Shown piece after piece: positions 27,297 through 36,793 of a stretch of 64,000 nt of DNA (within the stretch, counting starts at the first letter, position 1; each line of letters begins with the position of its first letter). The notes under the pieces are model-generated. The model had not been told where the DNA came from, ran no database searches, and saw nothing but the letters and a program-made list of their open reading frames with translations. Origin of the DNA: Halieaceae bacterium (GTDB taxonomy: Bacteria > Pseudomonadota > Gammaproteobacteria > Pseudomonadales > Halieaceae); the NCBI GenBank assembly GCA_002721785.1, contig PBLO01000004.1:387384-451383 (forward strand), written 5' to 3'. Both the position numbers and the translations under genes were made by a program.

Positions 27297-27446
27297 CATA
27301 CTCGATGACACATTTGACGACATCCGTCGCGCAGACTGTTGTACCTCACAATAAACGCCGCACCATCAAGATGAGGCGCTACTCACATTGCGGTCGACGC
27401 CTGCTCACCCAGCCCGCAAGCGAGGCACCCAGCGGAGCGCTACGCC

Positions 27447-28952
27447 ATGGCCAATGAGCCGACGGAAGCTGAAACCTTACTGAGCGCAATTGACCTGGGC
27501 AGTAACTCCTTTCACCTGATTATCGCCAAATCAGATTTTGGAGAGCTGCGACCAGTTCAGACGCTGGCAGAAAAGGTTCAACTGGGCGAGACATCCGGCA
27601 AAGGCACGCTCACCAAGGCAGCCATCTCGCGGGGCCTGGCATGCCTTGAGCGCTTCAAACAGCTAATCGACAGCACCGCTCCCGCAAAAATCCGGGTAGT
27701 GGGCACCAACGCCCTGCGGCGCGCCAAAAACCGGATGGATTTTATTGAACCCGCAGAGCAAATCCTCGGCGCACCCATTGACGTGATTTACGGACGGGAA
27801 GAGGCGAGATTGATCTACCTCGGCGTGGCGCACACCCTGTCTGACGATGAAGACACGCGTCTTGTTGTGGACATCGGTGGGGGCAGCACGGAATTCATTT
27901 TGGGCCAGCGGTTTGAGCCGATCAGACTAGAGAGTCTTCAGATGGGGTGCGTTTCCTACGGCGAGGCTTTCTTCCCAGACGGGGAGATCACACGAGAACG
28001 ATTCGATGCCGCCTATCATCGCGCACGCATCGAGGTATCGCACATCCGCAGAAACTACCACCGGGAAATGTGGCACGAGGCGGTGGGTTCGTCGGGAACG
28101 CTGCGGGCAATTGAGACTCTGATCACTACCGCAGGCTGGCGCGAATCCGGTATCGATCGCCCTAGCCTTGCGGAGCTGCGCAAACAGCTTTTGTCGTTCC
28201 GCCACATAGAAGAAATCGACCTACCCGGACTCAGCGAAACCCGTAAAGGCGTCGTGACGGCCGGGCTCGCCATAACTATGGGGCTTTTTGACGGTCTACA
28301 GGTGCAAGAAATGCGCACCTCGTCTGGCGCATTACGCGAGGGTGTCATCTACGATCTCATTGGACGGTTTAGCCACGAGGACGTGCGGAATCGGAGCATT
28401 TCTGCGATGCAACAGCGTTACTCCGTCGATCAGCGCGTAGCCGATCTCGTTGCCGAACGCGTAGCCCTCCTCGCTGGGGCCACCCGGACCAGTTGGCAAC
28501 TTGACGACGGTGACGCCGAATTACTGCGTTGGGCTGGCGCCTTGCACGAGATCGGCATCGCCATTTCCCAGAAAAACTATTCGCAGCACTCCGCCTACCT
28601 GGTGCTTAACACCGACCTACCCGGCTTCGCGCAGCAAGATCAGGAGACGATGGCAGCACTGATCGCCGGCCTCAAGGGAAAACCCCGGTCAGAACTGCTG
28701 AATCCGATTGCTAAACGGAAACGACTCAACGTTGCGAGAATGATGGTGCTTCTGAGGTTGGCCGTTATCTTCAAGCACGTAGAAGCACTGGAGACGATCC
28801 CTGCGCTGAGCGTCTCAGCGCATGACAATACGCTGACGGTATCGGTCCCCGAGGACTGGGGAAAGGAACATCCCCTCACAATCTGGGAGATAGAGCAGAG
28901 CGCCTCTGCGGTTGAGAGGCTCGGCATTGAGTTGGTGCTGCGCCAGAATTGA
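27447..28952 (+). CDS. Exopolyphosphatase / pppGpp phosphohydrolase (Ppx/GppA)
   Basis: ASKHA-fold phosphatase of 501 residues, the length of enterobacterial Ppx and GppA. Motifs: AIDLGSNSFHLIIAK near residue 16 (phosphate 1), the YGREEARLIYLG segment, VVDIGGGSTEFILG (phosphate 2) and SGTLRAIE. The C-terminal HD-like half (GALHEIGIAISQKNYSQHSAYL) is present, which favours the long Ppx/GppA type over short forms. Ppx and GppA cannot be separated from sequence by eye. It lies 150 bases after alr on the same strand and converges with amt. Confidence 0.92.
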   Translation: MANEPTEAETLLSAIDLGSNSFHLIIAKSDFGELRPVQTLAEKVQLGETSGKGTLTKAAISRGLACLERFKQLIDSTAPAKIRVVGTNALRRAKNRMDFIEPAEQILGAPIDVIYGREEARLIYLGVAHTLSDDEDTRLVVDIGGGSTEFILGQRFEPIRLESLQMGCVSYGEAFFPDGEITRERFDAAYHRARIEVSHIRRNYHREMWHEAVGSSGTLRAIETLITTAGWRESGIDRPSLAELRKQLLSFRHIEEIDLPGLSETRKGVVTAGLAITMGLFDGLQVQEMRTSSGALREGVIYDLIGRFSHEDVRNRSISAMQQRYSVDQRVADLVAERVALLAGATRTSWQLDDGDAELLRWAGALHEIGIAISQKNYSQHSAYLVLNTDLPGFAQQDQETMAALIAGLKGKPRSELLNPIAKRKRLNVARMMVLLRLAVIFKHVEALETIPALSVSAHDNTLTVSVPEDWGKEHPLTIWEIEQSASAVERLGIELVLRQN

Positions 28953-28969
28953 ACGCAGCACCACTGCAA

Positions 28970-30280
28970 TCAGAGGTCGTAGCCCCGCTCGTCGTGCAAG
29001 ACGATATCAAGCCCGGCCGTTTCGTCTTCCTGGTCGACGCGCAACGACACCATCGCATCCACCACCTTGAGCAATATCCAGCTGAGTACTGCCGTGTAGA
29101 TGAACGTGGCAGCGATTCCAGTCAGCTGAATACCCAGCTGGCCGCCGATACTATCGACGCCATCTGAAAAACCGTTGCCACTAAACAGGCCTAATGAGGG
29201 CGAGCAGAAAATACCCGCCATAACGAGCCCCAACATGCCGCCTACGCCGTGAACTGGAAAAACGTCGAGACTATCGTCAATGCCGAGGCGATTTTTCAGC
29301 GTGATCGTCGCGAAGTAACACACCACGCCTGCAGAGAGTCCAATCACCACTGCCCCCGCCGGGCCAACCGAACCGGATGCAGGGGTAATGGTCCCCAGCC
29401 CCGCGACCATGCCTGTCACAATACCCAGGACAGAGGGCTTGCCGTGGCGGAGCCACTCCATTGCCATCCACGCCAATGAACCACAAGCAGCCGATAAATG
29501 CGTCACCAGCATTGCCATGGCGGCACTACTGTCTGCTGCAACCGCTGAGCCCGCATTGAACCCAAACCACCCTACCCACAGCATGCCAGCGCCGGTAACC
29601 GTCATGGTGAGGTTGTGCGGTGGCATCGCGGTCTGACCGAAACCACGTCGGCCACCCAGGGACATCGCCGCCACCAAGGCCGCGACGCCTGCGGTAATGT
29701 GCACCACGGCGCCACCCGCGAAGTCCTGCAGGCCCATGTTGCCCAGCCAACCGCCGCCCCAAACCCAATGGCACACGGGGGCGTACACCAGAATCAGCCA
29801 GAGAGAGCTGAAAATGAGCATGGCTGAAAACCGCATTCGCTCAGCAAAACCGCCGACTATCAGTGCGGGGGTAATGACGGCGAACGTCAGCTGAAACATG
29901 ACAAACAGCGTCTCGGGAATGGAGCCGTTCACGCTATCCATGCTGACCTTTGCCAAGAAAAGATTGCCCAAATCGCCAATCCAGGGGCCCTGCTCCACAC
30001 CCCCGGAGCCAAAGGCAAGGGTGTAACCCACAACAAACCACAGGACCGACATCAATGCCGTCAGCGCGAAGCATTGCATCAGAACCGATAGAACGTTTTT
30101 GACACGCACCAAACCAGCATAGAACAGCGACAGGCCCGGAATCGTCATAAACAGCACCAAGGCCGTCGAAGTCAGCATCCACGCCGTGTCGGCACCAGAG
30201 ACGGTGTCAGCCATCGCGGGCCCACTCAACAAAGCGGAGAAAATCAGAGCACAAGAACGTCTGCTGGCGATTCCAGTCAT
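28970..30280 (-). CDS. amt: Ammonium transporter (Amt/Rh family)
   Basis: Inner-membrane ammonium channel of 436 residues. An N-terminal signal peptide (SCALIFSALLSGPAMA) is followed by about 11 hydrophobic helices. Signature segments are FYAGLVRVKNVLS, the GFAERMRFSAMLIFSSLWLILVYAPVCHWVWGGGWL region containing the first pore histidine vicinity, FAGGAVVHITAG, GWFGFNAGSA, and HGVGGMLG. No glnK lies directly beside it, unlike many proteobacterial amt loci, though glnK could be elsewhere. AAGGAA precedes the ATG. It is next to an operon that would release amino-nitrogen from D-glutamate, but a functional link is only a guess. Confidence 0.95.
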   Translation of the reverse strand: MTGIASRRSCALIFSALLSGPAMADTVSGADTAWMLTSTALVLFMTIPGLSLFYAGLVRVKNVLSVLMQCFALTALMSVLWFVVGYTLAFGSGGVEQGPWIGDLGNLFLAKVSMDSVNGSIPETLFVMFQLTFAVITPALIVGGFAERMRFSAMLIFSSLWLILVYAPVCHWVWGGGWLGNMGLQDFAGGAVVHITAGVAALVAAMSLGGRRGFGQTAMPPHNLTMTVTGAGMLWVGWFGFNAGSAVAADSSAAMAMLVTHLSAACGSLAWMAMEWLRHGKPSVLGIVTGMVAGLGTITPASGSVGPAGAVVIGLSAGVVCYFATITLKNRLGIDDSLDVFPVHGVGGMLGLVMAGIFCSPSLGLFSGNGFSDGVDSIGGQLGIQLTGIAATFIYTAVLSWILLKVVDAMVSLRVDQEDETAGLDIVLHDERGYDL

Positions 30281-30426
30281 GGTGGGTTTCCTTGGAAATT
30301 TTTACAGGTGTGAGCCCGAGTGTGCCACAGCCAGCCGCGCAAACCCAACCGCATCCGTTAAACAGCGTTGAGATTGCGGCGAACGCCGATTATTCTCCGC
30401 GCACCCTGCTGCCACTTGAGCTCGTC

Positions 30427-31806
30427 ATGCGTCACATTATTCTGGCATTCATCATTCTTTCATCAGCACTAGCATCGACAGTGGTACCGGCGACGCCCCG
30501 CAATGTGATTTTGATCATTGGTGACGGCTTCGACGATCAGCACGTAACCATGGGGCGGAACTACCTCTCCGGCATGAGCGGGCAACTGGGTCTGGACACG
30601 CTTGCGTTTCGTGCATCGGTACAAATCGAAACGGTCAGCGATGAGGGTCAGCCGCTGTACGTTGCCGACTCCGCGAACACGGCCACGTCGCTGGCCACTG
30701 GCCGCATGACTAACATTGGTCGAATCGCAACGGATATTGCCGATAACGATCTCCCCAGCATTGCCGAGCGGGCCATTGAGGCTGGCTGGCGGGTAGGACT
30801 CGTCACAACCTCTTCTCTCACCGACGCTACACCCGCCTCATTTCTTGCTCACGTCTCATCGCGGAGCTGTGAAGGCCCTAAAGAGGTCTTGGGCAGCACC
30901 TATTACGGCATTCCACAGCCGGCATGCCTCAGCGATGCAAGAGACAATGGCGGCCCCGGCTCCATTGTGGAGCAACTCGTCGGCAGCGGTGCCCACGTTC
31001 TGCTTGGCGGGGGCGATAAATTTATGAAGCAACAGACCGTAGACGGCATCACGGTCTCTCAACTCGCGGTCAATCAGGGTTTCAGAGTGATCTCACGTGA
31101 CACAGCATTTGACTCGCTCGCAGCACCGCAACGCTTACTCGGTGCGTTTGATGAAGAGACGCTAGAAGTGCAATGGCAGGGCACAGATGCAAGGATCGGG
31201 GAACCCGTAGAGCGCAGCTGGCTAAGTCATATCTCAAAGTATTTTGGCTCGGTAACCGAGCCATCGCCCATGTCTTGTGAACCGAATCCTGCTTACCGGA
31301 ACACGCCGAGGCTCGCCGCGATGACTGATCTCGCGCTCACCCATCTCGCTACCGATAATGAGCAAGGCTTCTTTTTGATGATTGAGTCAGCGTCAATCGA
31401 TAAGCAATCCCACAAGCGTAATCCCTGCGGATCGATCGGTGAGATCGCGCAGCTGGAGGAGAGTTTGGCGCTAGCCCGAAGCTTCGCGTCGAATCATCCA
31501 GAGACCGCAATTATCGTGACCGCTGACCACGCACAGGCCGCACAGATCCTCCCCGAACCCACGCTTTATGCAAATTATCCGATCGCCATTTATTCACCCG
31601 GCCTGACCGCCCGCGTCAGAACCCCAGAGGGCGGTATGATGCGCATCAACTACGCGACCAATAATGGATTCAGCGAGGAGCACACTGGCGCGAACGTACC
31701 GCTATTTGCTAACGACGTTGCGGCACAGTGGTTAAGCGCCTTCATGCGGCAGCGCGATGTCCATGACGCGATGGAGCGCTTTCTTTTCCGTCCTGAAAAC
31801 CACTAG
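30427..31806 (+). CDS. Exported alkaline phosphatase
   Basis: Periplasmic phosphomonoesterase of the PhoA family, about 459 residues. ATG 30427 is chosen because a signal peptide follows directly (HIILAFIILSSALAS); the track start at 30292 adds 45 unlikely residues. Active-site elements are visible: GDGFDDQHVT (metal aspartate), the nucleophile serine in VADSANTATSLATG, ESASIDKQSHKRNP and TADHAQ, and the C-terminal EEHTGANVPLFA with a zinc histidine. The serine context ADSANTATS fits PhoA rather than PhoD or PhoX. No Pho box was identified in the 146-base divergent region with amt. Confidence 0.92.
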   Translation: MRHIILAFIILSSALASTVVPATPRNVILIIGDGFDDQHVTMGRNYLSGMSGQLGLDTLAFRASVQIETVSDEGQPLYVADSANTATSLATGRMTNIGRIATDIADNDLPSIAERAIEAGWRVGLVTTSSLTDATPASFLAHVSSRSCEGPKEVLGSTYYGIPQPACLSDARDNGGPGSIVEQLVGSGAHVLLGGGDKFMKQQTVDGITVSQLAVNQGFRVISRDTAFDSLAAPQRLLGAFDEETLEVQWQGTDARIGEPVERSWLSHISKYFGSVTEPSPMSCEPNPAYRNTPRLAAMTDLALTHLATDNEQGFFLMIESASIDKQSHKRNPCGSIGEIAQLEESLALARSFASNHPETAIIVTADHAQAAQILPEPTLYANYPIAIYSPGLTARVRTPEGGMMRINYATNNGFSEEHTGANVPLFANDVAAQWLSAFMRQRDVHDAMERFLFRPENH

Positions 31807-31892
31807 GCCAAGGGTGCGCATTCTCGCCCTCGCCCTCCCCTTTCGCCCAGTGTGCAAGCGCATCAACTGACTAGCGGAACTGCTCAGCGAGA

Positions 31893-32738
31893 TTACAGAT
31901 TCACCCAGGTGTTAAGCGCCTTGAGCCTGAACTCGATGCCGTCCACGCGCAAGATGACGCTATCTCTCAAGATGTCGATGACCTCGACCGTGTCTGCGCG
32001 CTGCCCAGACTGTAAGCGCTTTCCATTGAGCATGACAGACGCCAACCCTTGCGGCGCGAAGTTGTGCTCGGAATAAACAATCATCGGTATCTGATCTTTC
32101 TGTTGCTGGGACAGATTCTCAAGGAGTGGCGACGGATGGGGACTCAATGCCGACTCACCGATTTCGCGAGCCGCGTTTTCCATTGCTTTGGCGAGATCAA
32201 CTGGTGGCGCAATCGACTGTACCGGCTGATCCTGCTGATTGGGCAGCACTGACGTTTCCGCCTCGACTCTGGATTGCGTTCTCGTCGCGGCCGGAGTGGC
32301 CTCGCCCGCTTCAGCAGCATCCGACCACATCTGTTGATGCAGTGAAGCAACTTGTTCCGTTACACCTGCACTCACATCACGCTTGGGCTGGGGTTCAGCG
32401 CGCAATCGCTGTCCGCTTTCCATAGCAGAGCCAAGCGGCCTCGTGGAGGACGCTGATGTGTCGAACGATTCAGTTGCCACGCTCAATTCAGCGGCTGACG
32501 AGCGCCGTGTACCCGGTAGAGGCTCCGCAGTCGGTGGCGTCGATAACGCCATCTGCGGGGTACTCCATTGCCACACGGCAACAGCGCCGGCACCGAATAT
32601 CGTGCCAGCCAATAGCGCCAGGACAACGAATGGCCGTTGTGCAGTCTGCGCTCCCGATACCGTAGCCGGTGCATCATGTTGAGTGACGGGCCCGACCTGC
32701 TGCTTAGACTGCCGTAATGCGTCGAGAATCAGAGACAT
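31893..32738 (-). CDS. gspB: General secretion pathway protein B (GspB/ExeB-like)
   Basis: Inner-membrane protein of 281 residues with the typical opening MSLILDALRQSKQQ, a single transmembrane helix (VVLALLAGTIFGAGAVAVW, about residues 38-56), a Pro/Ser/Glu-rich periplasmic linker, and a C-terminal T2SSB domain (MIVYSEHNFAPQGLASVMLNGKRL in outline). With GspA it helps insert or anchor the type II secretion secretin in the peptidoglycan layer. It overlaps gspA by about 10 bases, so the pair is translationally coupled. The rest of the T2SS is not in this window. Confidence 0.9.
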   Translation of the reverse strand: MSLILDALRQSKQQVGPVTQHDAPATVSGAQTAQRPFVVLALLAGTIFGAGAVAVWQWSTPQMALSTPPTAEPLPGTRRSSAAELSVATESFDTSASSTRPLGSAMESGQRLRAEPQPKRDVSAGVTEQVASLHQQMWSDAAEAGEATPAATRTQSRVEAETSVLPNQQDQPVQSIAPPVDLAKAMENAAREIGESALSPHPSPLLENLSQQQKDQIPMIVYSEHNFAPQGLASVMLNGKRLQSGQRADTVEVIDILRDSVILRVDGIEFRLKALNTWVNL

Positions 32739-34420
32739 AAAGCCCCTCCCGACTGGCTCAGAGCAGACAACAAGGCATTCTCCAGTGAGAATCCCTCTCC
32801 GATCTCGTCACTTAATGCCCGCCAACTCTTCGCGCCCATTACGCCATCTATTTCGAGTCCCCGAGCACGCTGAAAAGCACGAACTCGCTCGGCGACGGCA
32901 GCGGTGTACACGCCCAGCGGCGGCACTGGTAGGCCATCCAGCACCGACAGTGCACGCACGATGTCCGTGACGACGATGCCAGTCACCCCCTCAGAGACTG
33001 GGCCTGTCCAGCCTGTCGGGGTTTGCCATAGGTAACTGAAGCGGCCCCGCCACAGCGCCGCGAGGGCTGCAACCGGTACTTCGCAAACGGCAGCTCCCGT
33101 CCACAGCTGCGCCCTCTCGTTTGAAATGCCCAGCAGGATAGCCGCGCCCGCGAACCCATTGTCACGGCGCAACTCCAGTATCGACGGTCGATTGTGGTCC
33201 AGCACGGCATCCCACACATCGGCTTGATGACGCTCGCAGAGCCAACCCGCTGCCGAGGCCGCATCGCACAGACCTTCAACCAGTGGCTGACCCTGCACGA
33301 GACCCCAGAGCGCGCGCTCAGCTTGCTTCGGCGACAACAACCAGGGTCTCACGGCAGCAGCGCTCGCTGCGCCAACACCAGCGGCGGACGCCGGGGAATC
33401 GGGCGAGATCATGCGTAGATCGGGCTGACTCATTGCCAAACCGCCAGTACCTTGCTCTTCGGTGAGTGACGCTTCAGATGTCAGAGGAATAGAGAAATCG
33501 GGCCTTGCCACAAACCAAACGACTCCGCACAGCAGGGCCAGAGTAACCATCAGTAGACGCCCATATGGCATGCCGGCACGAATAGGATCCGTCGCGTTAC
33601 TCGAGGCTGTTCCCAAGACTTCTGCGGCCGCCTCAGTGACCAAACGCGCGGAAACTTCCTCCACCTGCCGACCATAGGCGCCCATCATCGCCCGATCGCA
33701 TAACAAATTGACCAAACGCGGAATCCCACCACTTAGCCGATACACTGCTTTGCTGGCGGCGCTTGGGAACACCACCCGATTACTGGGCAAACCAGCGATC
33801 TGCAATCGATGCTGGATATAGGCAGCCGTCTCTGAAGCATCGAGTGGTGTGAGGTTAAACCGTGCAGTAATCCGCTGATTAAGCTGCCGTAACTCGGGTC
33901 GCCTCAACATGGCCGCCAGTTCGGGCTGACCCGTGAAAATAATCTGCAGCAACTTCTTTTCATCCGTCTCGAGGTTGGTAAGAAGACGGATCTGCTCAAG
34001 CACCTCGAAACCCAGATGTTGCGCCTCGTCGATCATCAGTACGGTGCGACGGTTCGCACGGTGATTGGCGAGCAGAAATTGATGTAACGCGTCGGTCAGT
34101 AGTTTGAGGCTGTCAGTCCCCTGCTCATACTCAACCTCGAATTCATCACAGACTGTCGCCAACAACTCCACAGCGCTTAGTGCAGGGTTCAGCACGATGG
34201 CGATATCAGTCTGCTCAGGGAGTTGCTCCAGCAGGCAGCGGTTGAGTGTTGTCTTCCCGGTTCCGACCTCGCCTGTCAGGAGAATAAATCCACCCCCGCT
34301 GCCGACGCCGTACAACAAATGCGCGAGTGCATCGCGGTGTCGGTCGCTCATGAACAGATAGCGCGGATTCACCGCGATCGAGAATGGCTGCTCAGTGAGT
34401 CCGAAGTACTGTTGATACAT
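32729..34420 (-). CDS. gspA: General secretion pathway ATPase GspA/ExeA-like
   Basis: Protein of 563 residues. The N-terminal AAA domain has Walker A (GEVGTGKTTL, about residue 51) and Walker B (VLMIDEAQHLG, about residue 133), preceded by the ExeA hallmark YFGLTEQPFSIAVNPRYLF. A transmembrane helix follows (LLMVTLALLCGVVWFVA, about residues 290-306). A periplasmic half ends in a peptidoglycan-binding domain (VRAFQRARGLEIDGVMGAKSWRAL). This is the full ExeA architecture; with GspB it assembles the type II secretin. Divergent from the nitronate monooxygenase-like operon across a region containing a long palindrome. Confidence 0.92.
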   Translation of the reverse strand: MYQQYFGLTEQPFSIAVNPRYLFMSDRHRDALAHLLYGVGSGGGFILLTGEVGTGKTTLNRCLLEQLPEQTDIAIVLNPALSAVELLATVCDEFEVEYEQGTDSLKLLTDALHQFLLANHRANRRTVLMIDEAQHLGFEVLEQIRLLTNLETDEKKLLQIIFTGQPELAAMLRRPELRQLNQRITARFNLTPLDASETAAYIQHRLQIAGLPSNRVVFPSAASKAVYRLSGGIPRLVNLLCDRAMMGAYGRQVEEVSARLVTEAAAEVLGTASSNATDPIRAGMPYGRLLMVTLALLCGVVWFVARPDFSIPLTSEASLTEEQGTGGLAMSQPDLRMISPDSPASAAGVGAASAAAVRPWLLSPKQAERALWGLVQGQPLVEGLCDAASAAGWLCERHQADVWDAVLDHNRPSILELRRDNGFAGAAILLGISNERAQLWTGAAVCEVPVAALAALWRGRFSYLWQTPTGWTGPVSEGVTGIVVTDIVRALSVLDGLPVPPLGVYTAAVAERVRAFQRARGLEIDGVMGAKSWRALSDEIGEGFSLENALLSALSQSGGALCL

Positions 34421-34447
34421 GGGAGACAGCTCGAGTTAACAGTAAGC

Positions 34448-34497
34448 ATTGCACCTCAAGCTTTTGGCATTTGTTGTGCCAATTTTGGAGGTGCAAT
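34448..34497. repeat. Long two-level palindrome between divergent operons
   Basis: Outer arms ATTGCACCTC and GAGGTGCAAT match perfectly over 10 bases. Inside, TTGGCA and TGCCAA form a second 6-base inverted repeat. The full structure spans 50 bases with an AT-rich centre and sits 28 bases upstream of the gspA start on the minus side and about 145 bases before the nitronate monooxygenase start. It could be a double operator or an RNA hairpin in the gspA leader; no U tract marks it as a terminator. Confidence 0.7.
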
Positions 34498-34640
34498 ACC
34501 ATTATGCGGCGGAATGATAGCCCTGCACACCATTAATGCGCTGAATAACGGCTTTAGGCGCGCAACGCTTGTACCGGCGCACGCAGAAACGTAGGTTTCC
34601 ACACCGCCCACAACCTTTTTTTTACTAGGAGATGATTCTC

Positions 34641-35606
34641 ATGGCTTTGCCACCCGCTTTACACAACCGCCTCAGACTGCCTGTCGTGGGCTCACCGCTC
34701 TTTATCATCTCCAATCCTGACTTGGTCATCGCCCAGTGCAAGGCCGGCATTGTCGGGTCATTCCCTGCACTGAACGCCCGACCCGAACCAGTTTTGGAAG
34801 AGTGGCTGGAGCGCATTACTTCAGAGCTTGCGGACTATGACAAAGCCAACCCCGACGCACCGTCAGCCCCCTTTGCTGTGAATCAGATTGTTCATGGGTC
34901 GAACGCGCGCCTGAAGCACGACATGGACATGTGTGTGAAGTACGAGGTCCCGATTGTCATCACGTCATTGGGCGCTAAAGAGTGGGTCAACGAGATGGTC
35001 CACAGTTACGGCGGCATCGTCTTACACGACATTATTAACAATCGCTTCGCGAAAAAAGCGATCGAAAAAGGCGCGGACGGGCTCATTGCCGTCGCAGCGG
35101 GAGCCGGCGGACACGCAGGCACTACCTCCCCCATGGCGTTGATTCAGGAAATCAGGGAATGGTTCGATGGGCCGCTGCTGCTCTCGGGCGCCATCGCGAC
35201 CGGCGACGCGGTGCTCGCCTCGCAGGCGATGGGAGCAGATTTAGCCTACATCGGATCCGCCTTTATCGCGACTGAGGAAGCCGATGCCGAGCAGGCCTAT
35301 AAACAGGCGATTGTAGATTTCGGCGCCGATGACATTGTCTATAGCAACCTCTTCACCGGCGTACACGGCAATTACTTGAAGCCGTCCATCGAGGCGGCTG
35401 GGCTGGACCCCAACAATCTCCCCGAAAGTGACCCCAGTGCCATGGATTTTGGCTCAGGCGGCAATACCGACGCGAAAGCCTGGAAGAACATTTGGGGTTG
35501 TGGCCAGGGTATCGGCGCTGTAAAAAGTTTGGGCTCGACTGCCGACTACGTCGCAAAATTAACCGACGAGTACCAACAAGCCAAAGCACGGATCAACGCA
35601 CTATGA
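34641..35606 (+). CDS. Nitronate monooxygenase / 2-nitropropane dioxygenase family
   Basis: FMN-dependent TIM-barrel protein of about 321 residues. Typical segments are LRLPVVGSPLFIISNPDLVIAQCKAGIVGSFPALN in outline at the N-terminus, GADGLIAVAAGAGGHAGTTSP near residue 155, and LLSGAIATGDAVLASQAMGADLAYIGSAFIAT, the phosphate-binding region. The family includes nitronate monooxygenases and quinone reductases, so a nitroalkane substrate is not assured. ATG 34641 is chosen since AGGAG ends 9 bases before it, while the track ATG 34632 directly abuts AGGAG. It overlaps the HMG-CoA reductase gene as ATGA. Confidence 0.85.
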   Translation: MALPPALHNRLRLPVVGSPLFIISNPDLVIAQCKAGIVGSFPALNARPEPVLEEWLERITSELADYDKANPDAPSAPFAVNQIVHGSNARLKHDMDMCVKYEVPIVITSLGAKEWVNEMVHSYGGIVLHDIINNRFAKKAIEKGADGLIAVAAGAGGHAGTTSPMALIQEIREWFDGPLLLSGAIATGDAVLASQAMGADLAYIGSAFIATEEADAEQAYKQAIVDFGADDIVYSNLFTGVHGNYLKPSIEAAGLDPNNLPESDPSAMDFGSGGNTDAKAWKNIWGCGQGIGAVKSLGSTADYVAKLTDEYQQAKARINAL

Positions 35607-36793
35607 CCGACGATACAAAAATCCCCCGTAGCCCAGAGGACGACTACAGTCCTGAGATTGTCGAACAGCGGCAACAGTTTATCGAGGCAAAAACGGGGGC
35701 CTCTCTGGATCACACCAAGCAGTTCTCATTTGATCCGCATGAGATGGAGAGCAACATCGAAAACTTCTGGGGTGTCGCCCAGATCCCCATCGGCGTTGCC
35801 GGACCACTATTGGTTAATGGCGAGCACGCACAAGGCGAGTTCTATGTGCCTATGGCAACCGTCGAGGGCACCATGCTCGCCTCTTATAATCGCGGCATGA
35901 AAGTGATCCGTGAATGCGGCGGCGTCCTGACGACCGTATCGGAAGAATCCATGCAACGGTCACCCGTTTTCATTTTCCGTAATGCCAGGCAGGCCAGAGA
36001 TTTCCAGCTCTGGATCAAAGACAATTTCGAAGCAATCAAGGCAAAAGCCGAAACCTCGACGTCAGTGGGCAAGCTGCACGACATTGAGAGCTACCACGTG
36101 CACAGCATGGTGTTCACGCGGTTCGACTACTCCACCGGCGACGCTGCGGGCCAGAACATGGTCAGCCGGGCGACCTTTGTTGCCTGCGAATGGATCAATG
36201 AACAGCGTCCGGAAATGCTCCATTACATGCTGTCGGGTAACTTCGACACGGAGAAGAAGACCTCCTCCGTTAACCTCCTCAAGACCCGCGGCAAACGCGT
36301 GACTGCGGAGATCACAGTGCCACGCGAGATCCTCATGAAGCATCTTCGCGTCGCGCCCGAACAGATCGCCTATGGCCAGCAGATTTCGACGCTCTCGGCG
36401 ATCCTGACGAACTCCTCAAATAATGCGAATCATCCTGCTAACGCACTCGCTGCGCTATATCTCGCGACCGGCCAGGACGTTGCGAACATTGGTGAGTCGA
36501 ACCAGTGCACCACCTATCAGCGCGCAACCAGTAAGGGCGACTTCTATTTCTCCATCACCCTGCCAGCGCTGATTATGGCGACCTATGGCGGCGGCACAGC
36601 CCTTCCTACGCAGCGGGAGTGCTTGCGCATGATGGGCTGTGAAGGCAAAGGTAAGGCACTGAAGCTATGCGAAATCGCCGCGGCACTCGTAGTGGCCGGA
36701 GAATTATCACTCTCCGGTGCAGCGCGCGTGGATAAAAAGACGCGCACTAACGAGTGGGTTGACGCCCACGAACGCCTGGGTCGTAATCGTTGA
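35603..36793 (+). CDS. Hydroxymethylglutaryl-CoA reductase (class I-like)
   Basis: Protein of about 396 residues related to HMG-CoA reductase, which makes mevalonate from HMG-CoA. Catalytic positions can be matched: Glu in TVEGTMLAS, Lys in [24 protein letters not shown] in outline, and Asp in [20 protein letters not shown] and GGGTALPTQ are also typical. The histidine expected near the C-terminus may be the one in VDAHERL, but the usual SHM context is missing. The RGK-V-AE and LAGELSL-like (VAGELSL) patterns favour class I. It overlaps the upstream gene by ATGA and downstream by TTGA. No other mevalonate-pathway gene is in the window. Confidence 0.85.
   Translation: MTDDTKIPRSPEDDYSPEIVEQRQQFIEAKTGASLDHTKQFSFDPHEMESNIENFWGVAQIPIGVAGPLLVNGEHAQGEFYVPMATVEGTMLASYNRGMKVIRECGGVLTTVSEESMQRSPVFIFRNARQARDFQLWIKDNFEAIKAKAETSTSVGKLHDIESYHVHSMVFTRFDYSTGDAAGQNMVSRATFVACEWINEQRPEMLHYMLSGNFDTEKKTSSVNLLKTRGKRVTAEITVPREILMKHLRVAPEQIAYGQQISTLSAILTNSSNNANHPANALAALYLATGQDVANIGESNQCTTYQRATSKGDFYFSITLPALIMATYGGGTALPTQRECLRMMGCEGKGKALKLCEIAAALVVAGELSLSGAARVDKKTRTNEWVDAHERLGRNR

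Noticed and set aside
34610-34625. T8 run before the nitronate monooxygenase gene
   Set aside because: No GC-rich hairpin directly precedes it, so it is not called a terminator.
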